Shown: positions 1 through 6,491 of the stretch, one piece after another
Numbering within the stretch: the first letter of the stretch is position 1
Layout of the letters: each line of letters opens with the position of its first letter
Assembly (NCBI GenBank): GCA_001771615.1
Contig: MEUF01000027.1
Coordinates: 29,022 to 41,202, forward strand
DNA length: 12,181 bases
Source: a candidate division WOR-1 bacterium RIFOXYB2_FULL_48_7
GTDB lineage: Bacteria; Margulisbacteria; WOR-1; O2-12-FULL-45-9; XYB2-FULL-48-7
Direction of reading: 5' to 3'
Translations under genes and position numbers: made by a program
Notes under the pieces: generated by a model
The model's input: the letters and a program-made list of their open reading frames with translations, nothing else
Told to the model about the DNA's origin: nothing
Database searches by the model: none

Positions 1-710
1 ATTTGCATAAGACTGTCCCGCTGATCGAAAAAGCCTTTGAATTTATAAAACAGGCGGCCGCCGAATCAACCGTCCTTTTTATCGGCACCAAAAAACAGGC
101 CCAGGAAGCTGTCGAAGAAGAAGCCAAACGCTGCAACATGTTTTATGTCAACCAGCGCTGGATGGGCGGCACATTGACCAATTTTAAGACCCTAAAAAAG
201 AACATCGCCCGCTTGAACGAGATTGAAAAAATGCGGGAAGACGGTACTTTTGAGAAATTACCCAAAAAGGAAGTTATCCTGATCGAAAGGGAGCACCGCA
301 AGCTGATCAGGGGCCTGGGTGGAATCCGCCAGATGACCGCTTTGCCGGCCGCAATTTTTGTGGTTGACACAGTCAAAGAACAAACTGCCATCAAAGAAGC
401 CAAACGGCTCAAAATCCCTGTGGTGGCGATTGTCGATACCAATTCCGATCCGGATGATGTTGATTATCCGATCCCGGGCAACGATGATGCCATCCGTTCA
501 ATCAAATTATTGACCAGTATTGTCGCCGCAGCTGTAATCGCCGGCCGTGAAATGACCAAGCCGATTGAAGAACGGGATGAACAGATCGCGGCACCGCTGG
601 AAATCGAAGTCGCCGAAGCCCTGACCATGGAAGAACAACTGGAAAACACCGCGTTGGCCAGCGTGATCGTCCCCAAGGAAGAGGAAGAAGAGAAGCGCGT
701 CGGCTTCTAA
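1..710 (+). CDS. rpsB: 30S ribosomal protein S2, 5'-truncated by window edge
   Basis: S2 is a structural protein of the 30S subunit, sitting between head and body and needed for S1 binding and initiation. The reading frame is open from base 1 to the TAA at 708-710, giving 235 visible codons. The first complete codon, TTG, is not a start: it is the Leu of the internal DLHKTV stretch, with bases 1-2 the end of an Asp codon, so roughly 40-50 N-terminal residues are missing. Family hallmarks visible are FIGTKKQAQE, NQRWMGGTLTNF, IRGLGGIRQM, the VDTNSDPDDVDYPIPGND block and the terminal AGREM helix. After that helix comes a tail of about 50 residues that is rich in glutamate and ends EEEEEKRVGF, longer and more acidic than in E. 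coli S2. tsf follows after 20 bases, the usual rpsB-tsf operon. The promoter lies outside the window. Confidence 0.97.
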   Translation, partial: LHKTVPLIEKAFEFIKQAAAESTVLFIGTKKQAQEAVEEEAKRCNMFYVNQRWMGGTLTNFKTLKKNIARLNEIEKMREDGTFEKLPKKEVILIEREHRKLIRGLGGIRQMTALPAAIFVVDTVKEQTAIKEAKRLKIPVVAIVDTNSDPDDVDYPIPGNDDAIRSIKLLTSIVAAAVIAGREMTKPIEERDEQIAAPLEIEVAEALTMEEQLENTALASVIVPKEEEEEKRVGF

Positions 711-730
711 TTTAAAGAAAGGTTATAGTC

Positions 731-1330
731 ATGGAAATTACCACGAAATTGATCCAGGAACTGCGCGAAAAGACCGGTTGCGGCATGATGGACTGTAAAA
801 AAGCCCTGACAGAATCCAAGGGCGATTTTGAACTGGCGATCGATTACTTACGCAAAAAAGGGATTGCCGCCGCTGCCCGCCGGGCTGATCGGACCGCCGC
901 CCAGGGCTTGATCGAATCTTACATCCATCTGGGAAGTAAAATTGGGGTTTTGACCGAAATCAATTGTGAAACTGATTTCGTCGCCAAAAATACCGATTTC
1001 CAACAGTTCGCCAAGGATATCTGCCTGCAAGTGGCCGCTGCCAATCCGCTCTATGTTACCAGAGACGAGGTACCGGATGGAGCAGTTGACCACGAAACCG
1101 AAATTTTGGCCACTCAAGCCCGCAATGAGGGGAAACCGGAAAAGGCGATCGAAAAAATTATCCAGGGACGGATTGAAAAATATTATGCCGAAGTTTGTTT
1201 ATTGGATCAGCCTTTTATCCGTGACCAAAAAAAGACGATCAAGGATCTTTTGGGAGAGCTGGTTGCCAAGATCGGCGAAAATATCGTTATCCGGCGGTTT
1301 ACCAGATACCAACTCGGCGAAAAGTCTTAA
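731..1330 (+). CDS. tsf: Elongation factor Ts (EF-Ts), short form
   Basis: EF-Ts is the cytoplasmic nucleotide-exchange factor that removes GDP from EF-Tu. The 199-residue protein has the N-terminal UBA-like EF-Tu-binding domain (about residues 1-45, with LREKTGCGMMDCKKAL). It also has the core exchange motif TDFV at residues 81-84 within INCETDFVAKNTDF, and the family-typical end IGENIVIRRFTRYQLGE. The length fits short EF-Ts proteins with one core subdomain (E. coli has 283 residues). The start is fixed by AGAAAGG at 716-722, eight bases before the ATG. Co-transcription with rpsB is likely. Oddities: the stop TAA (1328-1330) directly abuts the stop of a convergent lipoprotein gene, no terminator is visible, and the last 38 coding bases recur at 2156-2193. 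pyrH and frr, usually next, are missing. Confidence 0.97.
   Translation: MEITTKLIQELREKTGCGMMDCKKALTESKGDFELAIDYLRKKGIAAAARRADRTAAQGLIESYIHLGSKIGVLTEINCETDFVAKNTDFQQFAKDICLQVAAANPLYVTRDEVPDGAVDHETEILATQARNEGKPEKAIEKIIQGRIEKYYAEVCLLDQPFIRDQKKTIKDLLGELVAKIGENIVIRRFTRYQLGEKS
1292..1329 (+). repeat. Direct repeat copy A: functional 3' end of tsf
   Basis: This is the tsf-internal copy of a 38-base direct repeat whose partner lies at 2156-2193 in the same orientation. The distal 24 bases (1306-1329) are identical between copies. The proximal 14 (1292-1305) differ at four places, all transitions. This copy encodes the last 12 residues of EF-Ts and most of its stop codon, in frame. The spacing between copies is 864 bases, and the interval holds only the lipoprotein gene and its promoter. 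Confidence 0.9.
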
Positions 1331-2089
1331 TTAGAAATTTTTGTTGATCAATTCGTAGGTCATCGTTCCTGTGACCGTAAATGAGACCTCAGATGATTGA
1401 TCGGTACCACCCGATTCGCTTAGAATAGGGCTCGAGGTCTTCACCATTCCAACATTAGCCCCGTACCAAACATAGGCAGGCGGCACCCCAAATTTCGGAG
1501 CCAGACTGCGCATAATTTTAAAACATTCAAAAGTCCCAGCCGGCACTGTTAGGGATTCAAATGAGTCAACTTTTACCTCAAGGGTCGTACCATATACGTC
1601 TCCATACAAAGTTATCCAGCTAGCTCCTAATGTTAACGGGAAATTTAATATTAAACTCGTCTCAATTGTGGGGCTACCAATTGTTCCGTAACTTTTCACA
1701 TAACCATCACTAACTTCGATCAATTGTCCCTGATCACTATCTAATGAATTAGGTAATTTTTGAACTGTGGTTTGACCAACAGTGGTTGTTCCTTCAAAGG
1801 TTTGGTAATAAGTAAATTCGTAAACCGCCCCGGTCGTACTAGTTACTGTTACCAAATATTGCCAAGAGGCTCCTTCGGAATGAGGATAATATTCAACCCC
1901 ACCTGGTTGGATTGTTGACGTTGTTGTTGAACTGGTTGTTGATGTTTCGGTAGTTGTACTTGTTTGAGTTGTTGTAGAAGTTGAAGTTGTGGCTGTCGTT
2001 GAAGTTGTAGTTGTGTCTGTTGTTGAACACCCGGTTACTAATGTCAAAGTTGCAATTGTTAAGACCAGAATAGTAAAATATTTTTTCAT
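1331..2089 (-). CDS. Secreted lipoprotein with Ser/Thr-rich linker and beta-rich C-terminal domain
   Basis: This is a predicted 252-residue lipoprotein exported by Sec and lipid-anchored at Cys21; its function is unknown. The signal peptide is MKKYFTILVLTIATLTLVTGC, with lipobox LVTG-C. Residues 22-59 are almost entirely Thr and Ser, a disordered spacer that would hold the domain off the membrane. The rest (about 65-250) is rich in beta-type residues. It has two GASW motifs (73-76 and 155-158), then VPAGTFECFKI (182-192) and VWYGANVGMVK (207-217). That pattern recalls DUF3108-like/TapB-type domains, but this assignment is from memory. An in-frame GTG at 2110 would add seven residues, but the ribosome site AGGGGGA lies between it and the ATG at 2089, so I chose the ATG. 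The gene abuts tsf tail to tail and is flanked by the tsf-end duplication, suggesting recent arrival. Confidence 0.85.
   Translation of the reverse strand: MKKYFTILVLTIATLTLVTGCSTTDTTTTSTTATTSTSTTTQTSTTTETSTTSSTTTSTIQPGGVEYYPHSEGASWQYLVTVTSTTGAVYEFTYYQTFEGTTTVGQTTVQKLPNSLDSDQGQLIEVSDGYVKSYGTIGSPTIETSLILNFPLTLGASWITLYGDVYGTTLEVKVDSFESLTVPAGTFECFKIMRSLAPKFGVPPAYVWYGANVGMVKTSSPILSESGGTDQSSEVSFTVTGTMTYELINKNF
1913..2026 (-). repeat. Low-complexity Thr/Ser codon tract in the lipoprotein gene
   Basis: This degenerate trinucleotide-like tract (GTTGTTGTTGAAGT-type on the plus strand) encodes residues 22-59 of the lipoprotein. About four fifths of the codons specify Thr or Ser, with only scattered Asp, Ala, Gln and Glu. 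The codons vary, so it is not a pure microsatellite. Such tracts can change length by slippage in frame, altering the spacer without breaking the gene. Confidence 0.75.
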
Positions 2090-2113
2090 TTTTCCCCCTT
2101 GCTTTTCCACCCT

Positions 2114-2142
2114 AGAGTAATACTATAAATGTCATAAGTCAA
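2114..2142 (-). promoter_or_regulatory. Candidate sigma-70 promoter for the lipoprotein gene
   Basis: On the minus strand a good -35 box, TTGACT (2142-2137), is followed after 17 bases by TACTCT (2119-2114), a weak -10. TATTAC, three bases nearer, is an alternative with a short spacer. Transcription would begin near 2107, leaving a leader of about 18 bases that contains the AGGGGGA ribosome site. The promoter lies inside the duplicated-tail interval, so this segment carries gene plus promoter. Confidence 0.4.
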
Positions 2143-2155
2143 GAAACAATAATTT

Positions 2156-2193
2156 CGGTGATTTATCAAATACCAACTCGGCGAAAAGTCTTA
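2156..2193 (+). pseudogene. Direct repeat copy B: orphan remnant of the tsf 3' end
   Basis: This second copy of the tsf tail has no gene body. Read in the tsf frame it gives Arg, stop, Phe, Ile, then KYQLGEKS and a TAG stop at 2192-2194. The last eight residues match EF-Ts exactly, while the upstream part carries four transitions, one of which makes an in-frame TGA. Bases 2170-2193 are identical to 1306-1329. The remnant also supplies the stop codon (TAA on the minus strand, 2193-2191) of the neighbouring dikinase-like gene. It is most simply the displaced original tsf end, or a duplicated one, after the lipoprotein segment entered. Confidence 0.8.
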
Positions 2194-3735
2194 GGGTTGA
2201 ATATTTCGATAAATTAGTCCCCAACCACTTTCATCATCGCCAGCAATTTGCAGAGTAAATGGCAGTTCTTTTACTTCAATCATAGCGCCCTTGGATGATG
2301 AGGGTGATTCGCTGACATCCCTGCCAAGATTAAGTAATTGTTCTACCAGCGCGCTCTTATCAGAATATATAATCACCTTTTCTCGATCATAAATTTCCAA
2401 GGCGAGATGTGCCAACCCCGTCCCCGGCCCCGACTGATGATGAAGCCCATCATCACCATAATAATCCCAAACCAAGACTGATTTGGCCAGATGAATTAGA
2501 TAATCGTGAAGTATATCCCTTGTTACTAGAGGCTTGACCCTGGTCCCCCAAACAATCAAGCTGTCGGGGAATTGACGACATATCCGCCGAATGTCATCCA
2601 TTACACTCAATACTTCTGACATTTCACCGGAAATAAAAATAATATTTTTGACTTCTACCTGACCTTGGCCCAAAATTTTGTTGGTCTGAAAATAGATATT
2701 TTCGGGAGCAACGGCTGGCCTGGCCATATTTGCTTTTTTTCTTTTAATTGGCCTAACTTGAGTAAACAAAACCTCTGATTCTCCCAATGCCCATTCCAGG
2801 TCCAGGGCTTTCCCAAGTTGTTGGGATAAGGCAAATGCTTTCTGCGCCACCCCCCTTTGCAATTCTGGAGCTTTCTGGCGATAAAGGGCCACTATTTCCG
2901 GATAATTGGCACTCATTTTATTGGGATCATACATAAAATCTGGGTCAGGCATATCTGGTAAACCAGTTTGCAAATTCAAACGACAGACTTCGCCATTAAA
3001 CTGGCCTGTCACGGCCGGTTGCGCCTGCAGGTCACCACAGAATTCATGAACCATTCCCAATCCCCAACGGACCGCCGCTTCGCCAAAGCCAAAAACAGTT
3101 TGCACCTTAACCTTGTCAGGCGTCGCTGTATTGACAATGCCGGAGAGCGCCGGGAAAAATACATTTGGCACAAAACTCCATTGCCGGCCAATTAATTCCT
3201 GGATAATCACCGGGAGAGGGGGGATTTCAGTGAAACATCGCCTCAAATATGCATTTCTACCATAACCATAACTTGAATTTAAAACCTCCAGTAGAGCAAT
3301 TGTAAATTCCTGATTCATTGCCCCGGGTGATAATGGTTTGCCAAATATGGTTGAGTGGAAGGCCCCTGCCTGAGAATCCCCAAGCTGGTCTTCTACTGTA
3401 CTTGAGGAACGAATAGCAATTGGGGTTGGAAAGCCTATCATATTAATGGCAGAAATTAGGTAATTGATTCTGGCCAAATCAGCTTGACACAACAAAAACC
3501 TATCTCGAATATCTACATTAGGTAACCCAAGAAAATCATCAGCAACAAACAAAGTGCGACCTGGAATAGGAAAATTATTTTGGTCCAGGAAAGCCAAGCC
3601 CTCGGCCTTGCCACCAATATTTCCTTCTCCAACAATATGGACCCGTCCTGAAACACTCCTATAGAGTCCTGGGGAAATTTTCTTGAACGGTCCTAACTGT
3701 CCATAAGCAGCTGTCGCAATAATACGAACATTCAT
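2191..3735 (-). CDS. PEP-synthase-like protein: ATP-grasp domain plus divergent swivelling domain, no PEP/pyruvate barrel
   Basis: This 514-residue protein is related to the N-terminal part of phosphoenolpyruvate synthase and pyruvate phosphate dikinase. Those enzymes split ATP and park a phosphate on a histidine. The ATP-grasp (PPDK_N) motifs are in order: GGKAEGL (41-47), AIRSSSTVEDQ (107-117) with SQAGAF (121-126), VIIQELIG (176-183), SGIVNTATP (198-206), VFGFGEAAV (214-222), and LEWALGESEVLFTQVRP (313-329) with Glu314, Gln326 and Arg328. Residues 390-490 resemble a degenerate phosphohistidine domain, with LAHLALEIYDREKVIIY (441-457) matching the family's SHAAI-ARE-GIPAVV pattern and His443 the candidate. 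PpsA is about 790 residues, and its C-terminal TIM barrel is absent here, so this is not a PEP synthase; the phosphate acceptor is unknown. The ATG has AGAGGGG just upstream (3744-3738). Its stop falls in the tsf-tail remnant. Confidence 0.8.
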   Translation of the reverse strand: MNVRIIATAAYGQLGPFKKISPGLYRSVSGRVHIVGEGNIGGKAEGLAFLDQNNFPIPGRTLFVADDFLGLPNVDIRDRFLLCQADLARINYLISAINMIGFPTPIAIRSSSTVEDQLGDSQAGAFHSTIFGKPLSPGAMNQEFTIALLEVLNSSYGYGRNAYLRRCFTEIPPLPVIIQELIGRQWSFVPNVFFPALSGIVNTATPDKVKVQTVFGFGEAAVRWGLGMVHEFCGDLQAQPAVTGQFNGEVCRLNLQTGLPDMPDPDFMYDPNKMSANYPEIVALYRQKAPELQRGVAQKAFALSQQLGKALDLEWALGESEVLFTQVRPIKRKKANMARPAVAPENIYFQTNKILGQGQVEVKNIIFISGEMSEVLSVMDDIRRICRQFPDSLIVWGTRVKPLVTRDILHDYLIHLAKSVLVWDYYGDDGLHHQSGPGTGLAHLALEIYDREKVIIYSDKSALVEQLLNLGRDVSESPSSSKGAMIEVKELPFTLQIAGDDESGWGLIYRNIQP

Positions 3736-3779
3736 TACCCCTCTTTATCAGGATAATATTGCTGCAATTTCAACCAAAA

Positions 3780-3808
3780 TTGAAGCGCTTGAGTTAATAA
3801 GTTATAAT
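3780..3808 (+). promoter_or_regulatory. polA promoter, likely giving a leaderless mRNA
   Basis: TTGAAG (3780-3785), a 17-base spacer and TATAAT (3803-3808) match the sigma-70 consensus at 10 of 12 positions. The usual initiation distance of about seven bases puts the transcript start at 3815-3816, the A of the polA ATG. No Shine-Dalgarno sequence occurs between the -10 box and the ATG. The 80-base gap is shared with the divergent dikinase-like gene, whose own promoter is less clear (a TATTAT -10-like box at 3758-3753). Confidence 0.65.
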
Positions 3809-3815
3809 CTTATAA

Positions 3816-6491
3816 ATGAGTCATAAAAGGCTGTTCCTGATTGACGGTAATTCGCTGACCTATCGCGCTTTTTATGCCCTGCCGGATACAATGCGGACCG
3901 CCTCCGGGCTGACCACCAATGCTGTTTATGGTTTTACCACCATGCTGTTAAAATTATTGGACGAACAGCCAGATTTTGTGGCTATCGCCTTTGACCGCCC
4001 GGAGCCGACCTTCCGCCATCAGGAATATAAAGAGTATAAAGCCACCAGGCAAAAAGCCCCCCCTACCCTGCATGAGCAAATTCCCTATGTCAAAGAAGTT
4101 GCCCGGACCTTTGGCCTGCCGATTTTTGAAGTCGCCGGGTTCGAAGCCGATGATATCATCGGTACGCTGGCCAAACTAGCTGAAAAAAAGGGGATTGAGG
4201 CAACCATCATCAGCGGCGACCTTGATCCACTTCAGTTAGTCAGTGATCAGATAAAAGTCCTTACGACCCGAAAAGGGCTGACCGACACCGTTCTTTATGG
4301 GGCAAAAGAGGTCAAAGAACGCTATGGCCTGGAGCCGGGACAGTTAATTGATTATAAAGCCCTGAAAGGCGATACGTCCGACAATATCCCCGGCGTCCCC
4401 AAAGTCGGCGAAAAAACCGCAGTTGAGCTGCTTCAAAAATATGGCTCCCTGGAAAATATCTATTCCCATCTCAATGAGATAAATAAACCGGCCTTACAGG
4501 CCAACCTGAAAAACAATCTTCCGCTGGCGGAACTTAGCCGAAAACTGGGGACAATTGTCACCACCGTACCATTGGCAGTGGACTGGGAAAGCCTGAAATG
4601 GCGGGAAATTGACTGGCACAAGGCCCGGCCCTTGATGGAAAAACTGGAGTTTTCCAGCCTGGCCAAAAAATATGCCCCGACAACCCAGGAAATGCAGCCG
4701 GGTAGAATTATTGAACATAAACGGAGCCAGCTGAATGATTTCCAATTTACCCTGGTCCAGACCGAAGATGAATTGGCCAAACTTTTGGGTACGCTTCACC
4801 AGGCAGCAGCCTTTGCTTTCGATGTGGAAACAACCTCCCTTAACACCTATGCGGCAGAAATAATCGGTATTTCATTCTCAACCGGCCCAAAAAGCGCCAG
4901 TTATCTCCCCTGGCCAGCCGCCACAGACCAGCGGCAGGCACTGCAAAACAAACTGCAACCGTTTTTAGTGGGTCAAAAACTAAAAATCGGCCACAATTTA
5001 AAATATGATATTAAAGTACTTAATCAGGCGGGCTTTACGGTCGCCGGGCCTATTTTTGATACTATGGTGGCCGCCTACCTGCTCGACCCGGTCTCCGGAA
5101 AATTATCGCTCAAACATCTGGCCAAGCAATTTCTGGACCGGGAAATGATCCATTTTGGCGAATTGGTATCAGCAGAAGCTGATTTTGAGAATTTTTCACA
5201 GGTCCCGGCCGAACTGGCCAGGGATTATGCCTGCAGCGACGCCGCAGCAACCTTTGCGCTTTATGAGATTTTTCAGCTGGCCTTGCGGGCGCAAAAACTG
5301 GATAAGTTATTTCTGGACATGGAAATGCCGCTACTGCCGGTCCTGGTCGAAATGGAAGAGCATGGCGTAGCCATAGACCTGCCCTTGATGGCCGCCCTCT
5401 CAAAAGATCTGGCCCATGAATTAAAAGAGCTGGAAAGGCATATCTTTGCCATCGCCGGGGAAACCTTTAACGTTAATTCTCCCAAACAACTGGCCAATAT
5501 TTTATTTAACAAGCTCCAGCTGCCGATCATCAAAAAAACAAAAACCGGGCCATCAACCGACGCCCATGTTTTGGAAGAGCTGGCAGGTAAAAATTTTGAA
5601 ATTGCGGAAAAACTTCTGGATTATCGCCAGCTAATTAAACTCAAAAATACTTATATCGATGTCTTACCGGCCCTGGTTGAACCAAAAACCGGCCGAATCC
5701 ACACTTCATACAACCAGACTATTACCGCCACCGGGCGGCTCTCCAGCTCCGAGCCTAACCTGCAAAATATCCCGATCAAAGGGGCTTGGGGTAAAAAACT
5801 CCGTTCCGCTTTTATTCCCGGGGAAAAAGACTGGCTGATTGTCGCGGCCGACTATTCACAAATTGAATTACGCATCCTGGCCCATCTGGCCAAAGACGAG
5901 GAATTAATCAAGGCCTTCCGTGAAGGGATTGATGTCCACCAGGCAACCGCCGACCAGCTGGGAATCAGCCGCGCCGCCGCAAAAACCGTCAACTTTGGCG
6001 TTATTTACGGCATTTCTGACTTTGGCCTGGCCAAGCAGCTCAAAATTAAGCGGACCGAAGCCGGAGAATATATCAGCCGATATTTCGCCAAATACCGCGG
6101 GGTCAAACAATTCATGGATGAAACAATTAAGCAGGCCAAAGAACAGGGTTATGTCACAACCCTACTGGGACGCAAACGCCCGACACCAGATATAAATAAT
6201 CCGAATCAAGGTTTTCGCCAGGCGGCTGAAAGGATGGCTATCAATACTCCCGTCCAGGGGACCGCCGCCGACCTGATCAAGCTAGCCATGATCAAGGTTC
6301 ACTCTGAAATCCGGGCTCATAATTTTCAAACCAAACTTATTATGCAAGTCCATGACGAACTGGTTTTGGAATGCCCCAAAAGTGAATTGATGGCTATAGA
6401 AAAATTGGTTGGGCAAATAATGGAAAGTTCGATCTCTTTAGCAGTCCCGCTGGTCGTTGATATCAGCCACGGGGCAAACTGGGCAAACTAG
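3816..6491 (+). CDS. polA: DNA polymerase I with 5' nuclease, proofreading exonuclease and polymerase domains
   Basis: Pol I removes RNA primers, fills gaps and serves repair. At 891 residues it is a full-length family member. The 5' nuclease domain (1 to about 290) shows DGNSLTYRAFYALP, FEADD (109-113), SGDLDPLQLV (133-142) and KGDTSDNIPGVPKVGEKTA. The 3'-5' exonuclease domain (about 310-490) keeps all its acidic residues: Asp336 and Glu338 in FDVET, Asp398 in NLKYD, and Tyr471/Asp475 in YACSD. The polymerase domain has motif A ADYSQIELR (Asp679), the O helix RAAAKTVNFGVIYG (Arg719, Lys723, Phe727, Tyr731) and motif C QVHDELV (Asp847, Glu848). The loop just before the O helix is nine residues shorter than in E. 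coli or Taq. The ATG at 3816 has no ribosome site but a strong promoter abuts it. The stop overlaps the convergent gene's stop. Confidence 0.97.
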   Translation: MSHKRLFLIDGNSLTYRAFYALPDTMRTASGLTTNAVYGFTTMLLKLLDEQPDFVAIAFDRPEPTFRHQEYKEYKATRQKAPPTLHEQIPYVKEVARTFGLPIFEVAGFEADDIIGTLAKLAEKKGIEATIISGDLDPLQLVSDQIKVLTTRKGLTDTVLYGAKEVKERYGLEPGQLIDYKALKGDTSDNIPGVPKVGEKTAVELLQKYGSLENIYSHLNEINKPALQANLKNNLPLAELSRKLGTIVTTVPLAVDWESLKWREIDWHKARPLMEKLEFSSLAKKYAPTTQEMQPGRIIEHKRSQLNDFQFTLVQTEDELAKLLGTLHQAAAFAFDVETTSLNTYAAEIIGISFSTGPKSASYLPWPAATDQRQALQNKLQPFLVGQKLKIGHNLKYDIKVLNQAGFTVAGPIFDTMVAAYLLDPVSGKLSLKHLAKQFLDREMIHFGELVSAEADFENFSQVPAELARDYACSDAAATFALYEIFQLALRAQKLDKLFLDMEMPLLPVLVEMEEHGVAIDLPLMAALSKDLAHELKELERHIFAIAGETFNVNSPKQLANILFNKLQLPIIKKTKTGPSTDAHVLEELAGKNFEIAEKLLDYRQLIKLKNTYIDVLPALVEPKTGRIHTSYNQTITATGRLSSSEPNLQNIPIKGAWGKKLRSAFIPGEKDWLIVAADYSQIELRILAHLAKDEELIKAFREGIDVHQATADQLGISRAAAKTVNFGVIYGISDFGLAKQLKIKRTEAGEYISRYFAKYRGVKQFMDETIKQAKEQGYVTTLLGRKRPTPDINNPNQGFRQAAERMAINTPVQGTAADLIKLAMIKVHSEIRAHNFQTKLIMQVHDELVLECPKSELMAIEKLVGQIMESSISLAVPLVVDISHGANWAN

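Noticed and set aside
1306..1329. Repeat at the ends of both minus-strand genes as a shared transcription terminator
   Set aside because: The repeated bases form no stable stem and have no following T-run on either strand. Their coding content in the tsf frame explains them better.
1913..2026. Repetitive tract as a CRISPR array or tandem repeat
   Set aside because: There is no fixed repeat unit and no spacers. It is in-frame Thr/Ser codon usage within the lipoprotein.
2090..2110. GTG start seven codons upstream for the lipoprotein
   Set aside because: It would put charged residues before the signal peptide, and the AGGGGGA ribosome site lies downstream of it, placed for the ATG at 2089.
2191..3735. 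Annotation as functional phosphoenolpyruvate synthase
   Set aside because: The C-terminal PEP/pyruvate barrel is absent and the histidine motif is non-canonical. Only the ATP-grasp part is well supported.
4460..4799. Open frames of about 100 codons on the minus strand inside polA, and similar ones inside the RelA/SpoT-like gene, tsf and lptF
   Set aside because: They lie wholly within strong conserved genes, have no ribosome sites or recognisable domains, and are expected by chance opposite coding sequence.
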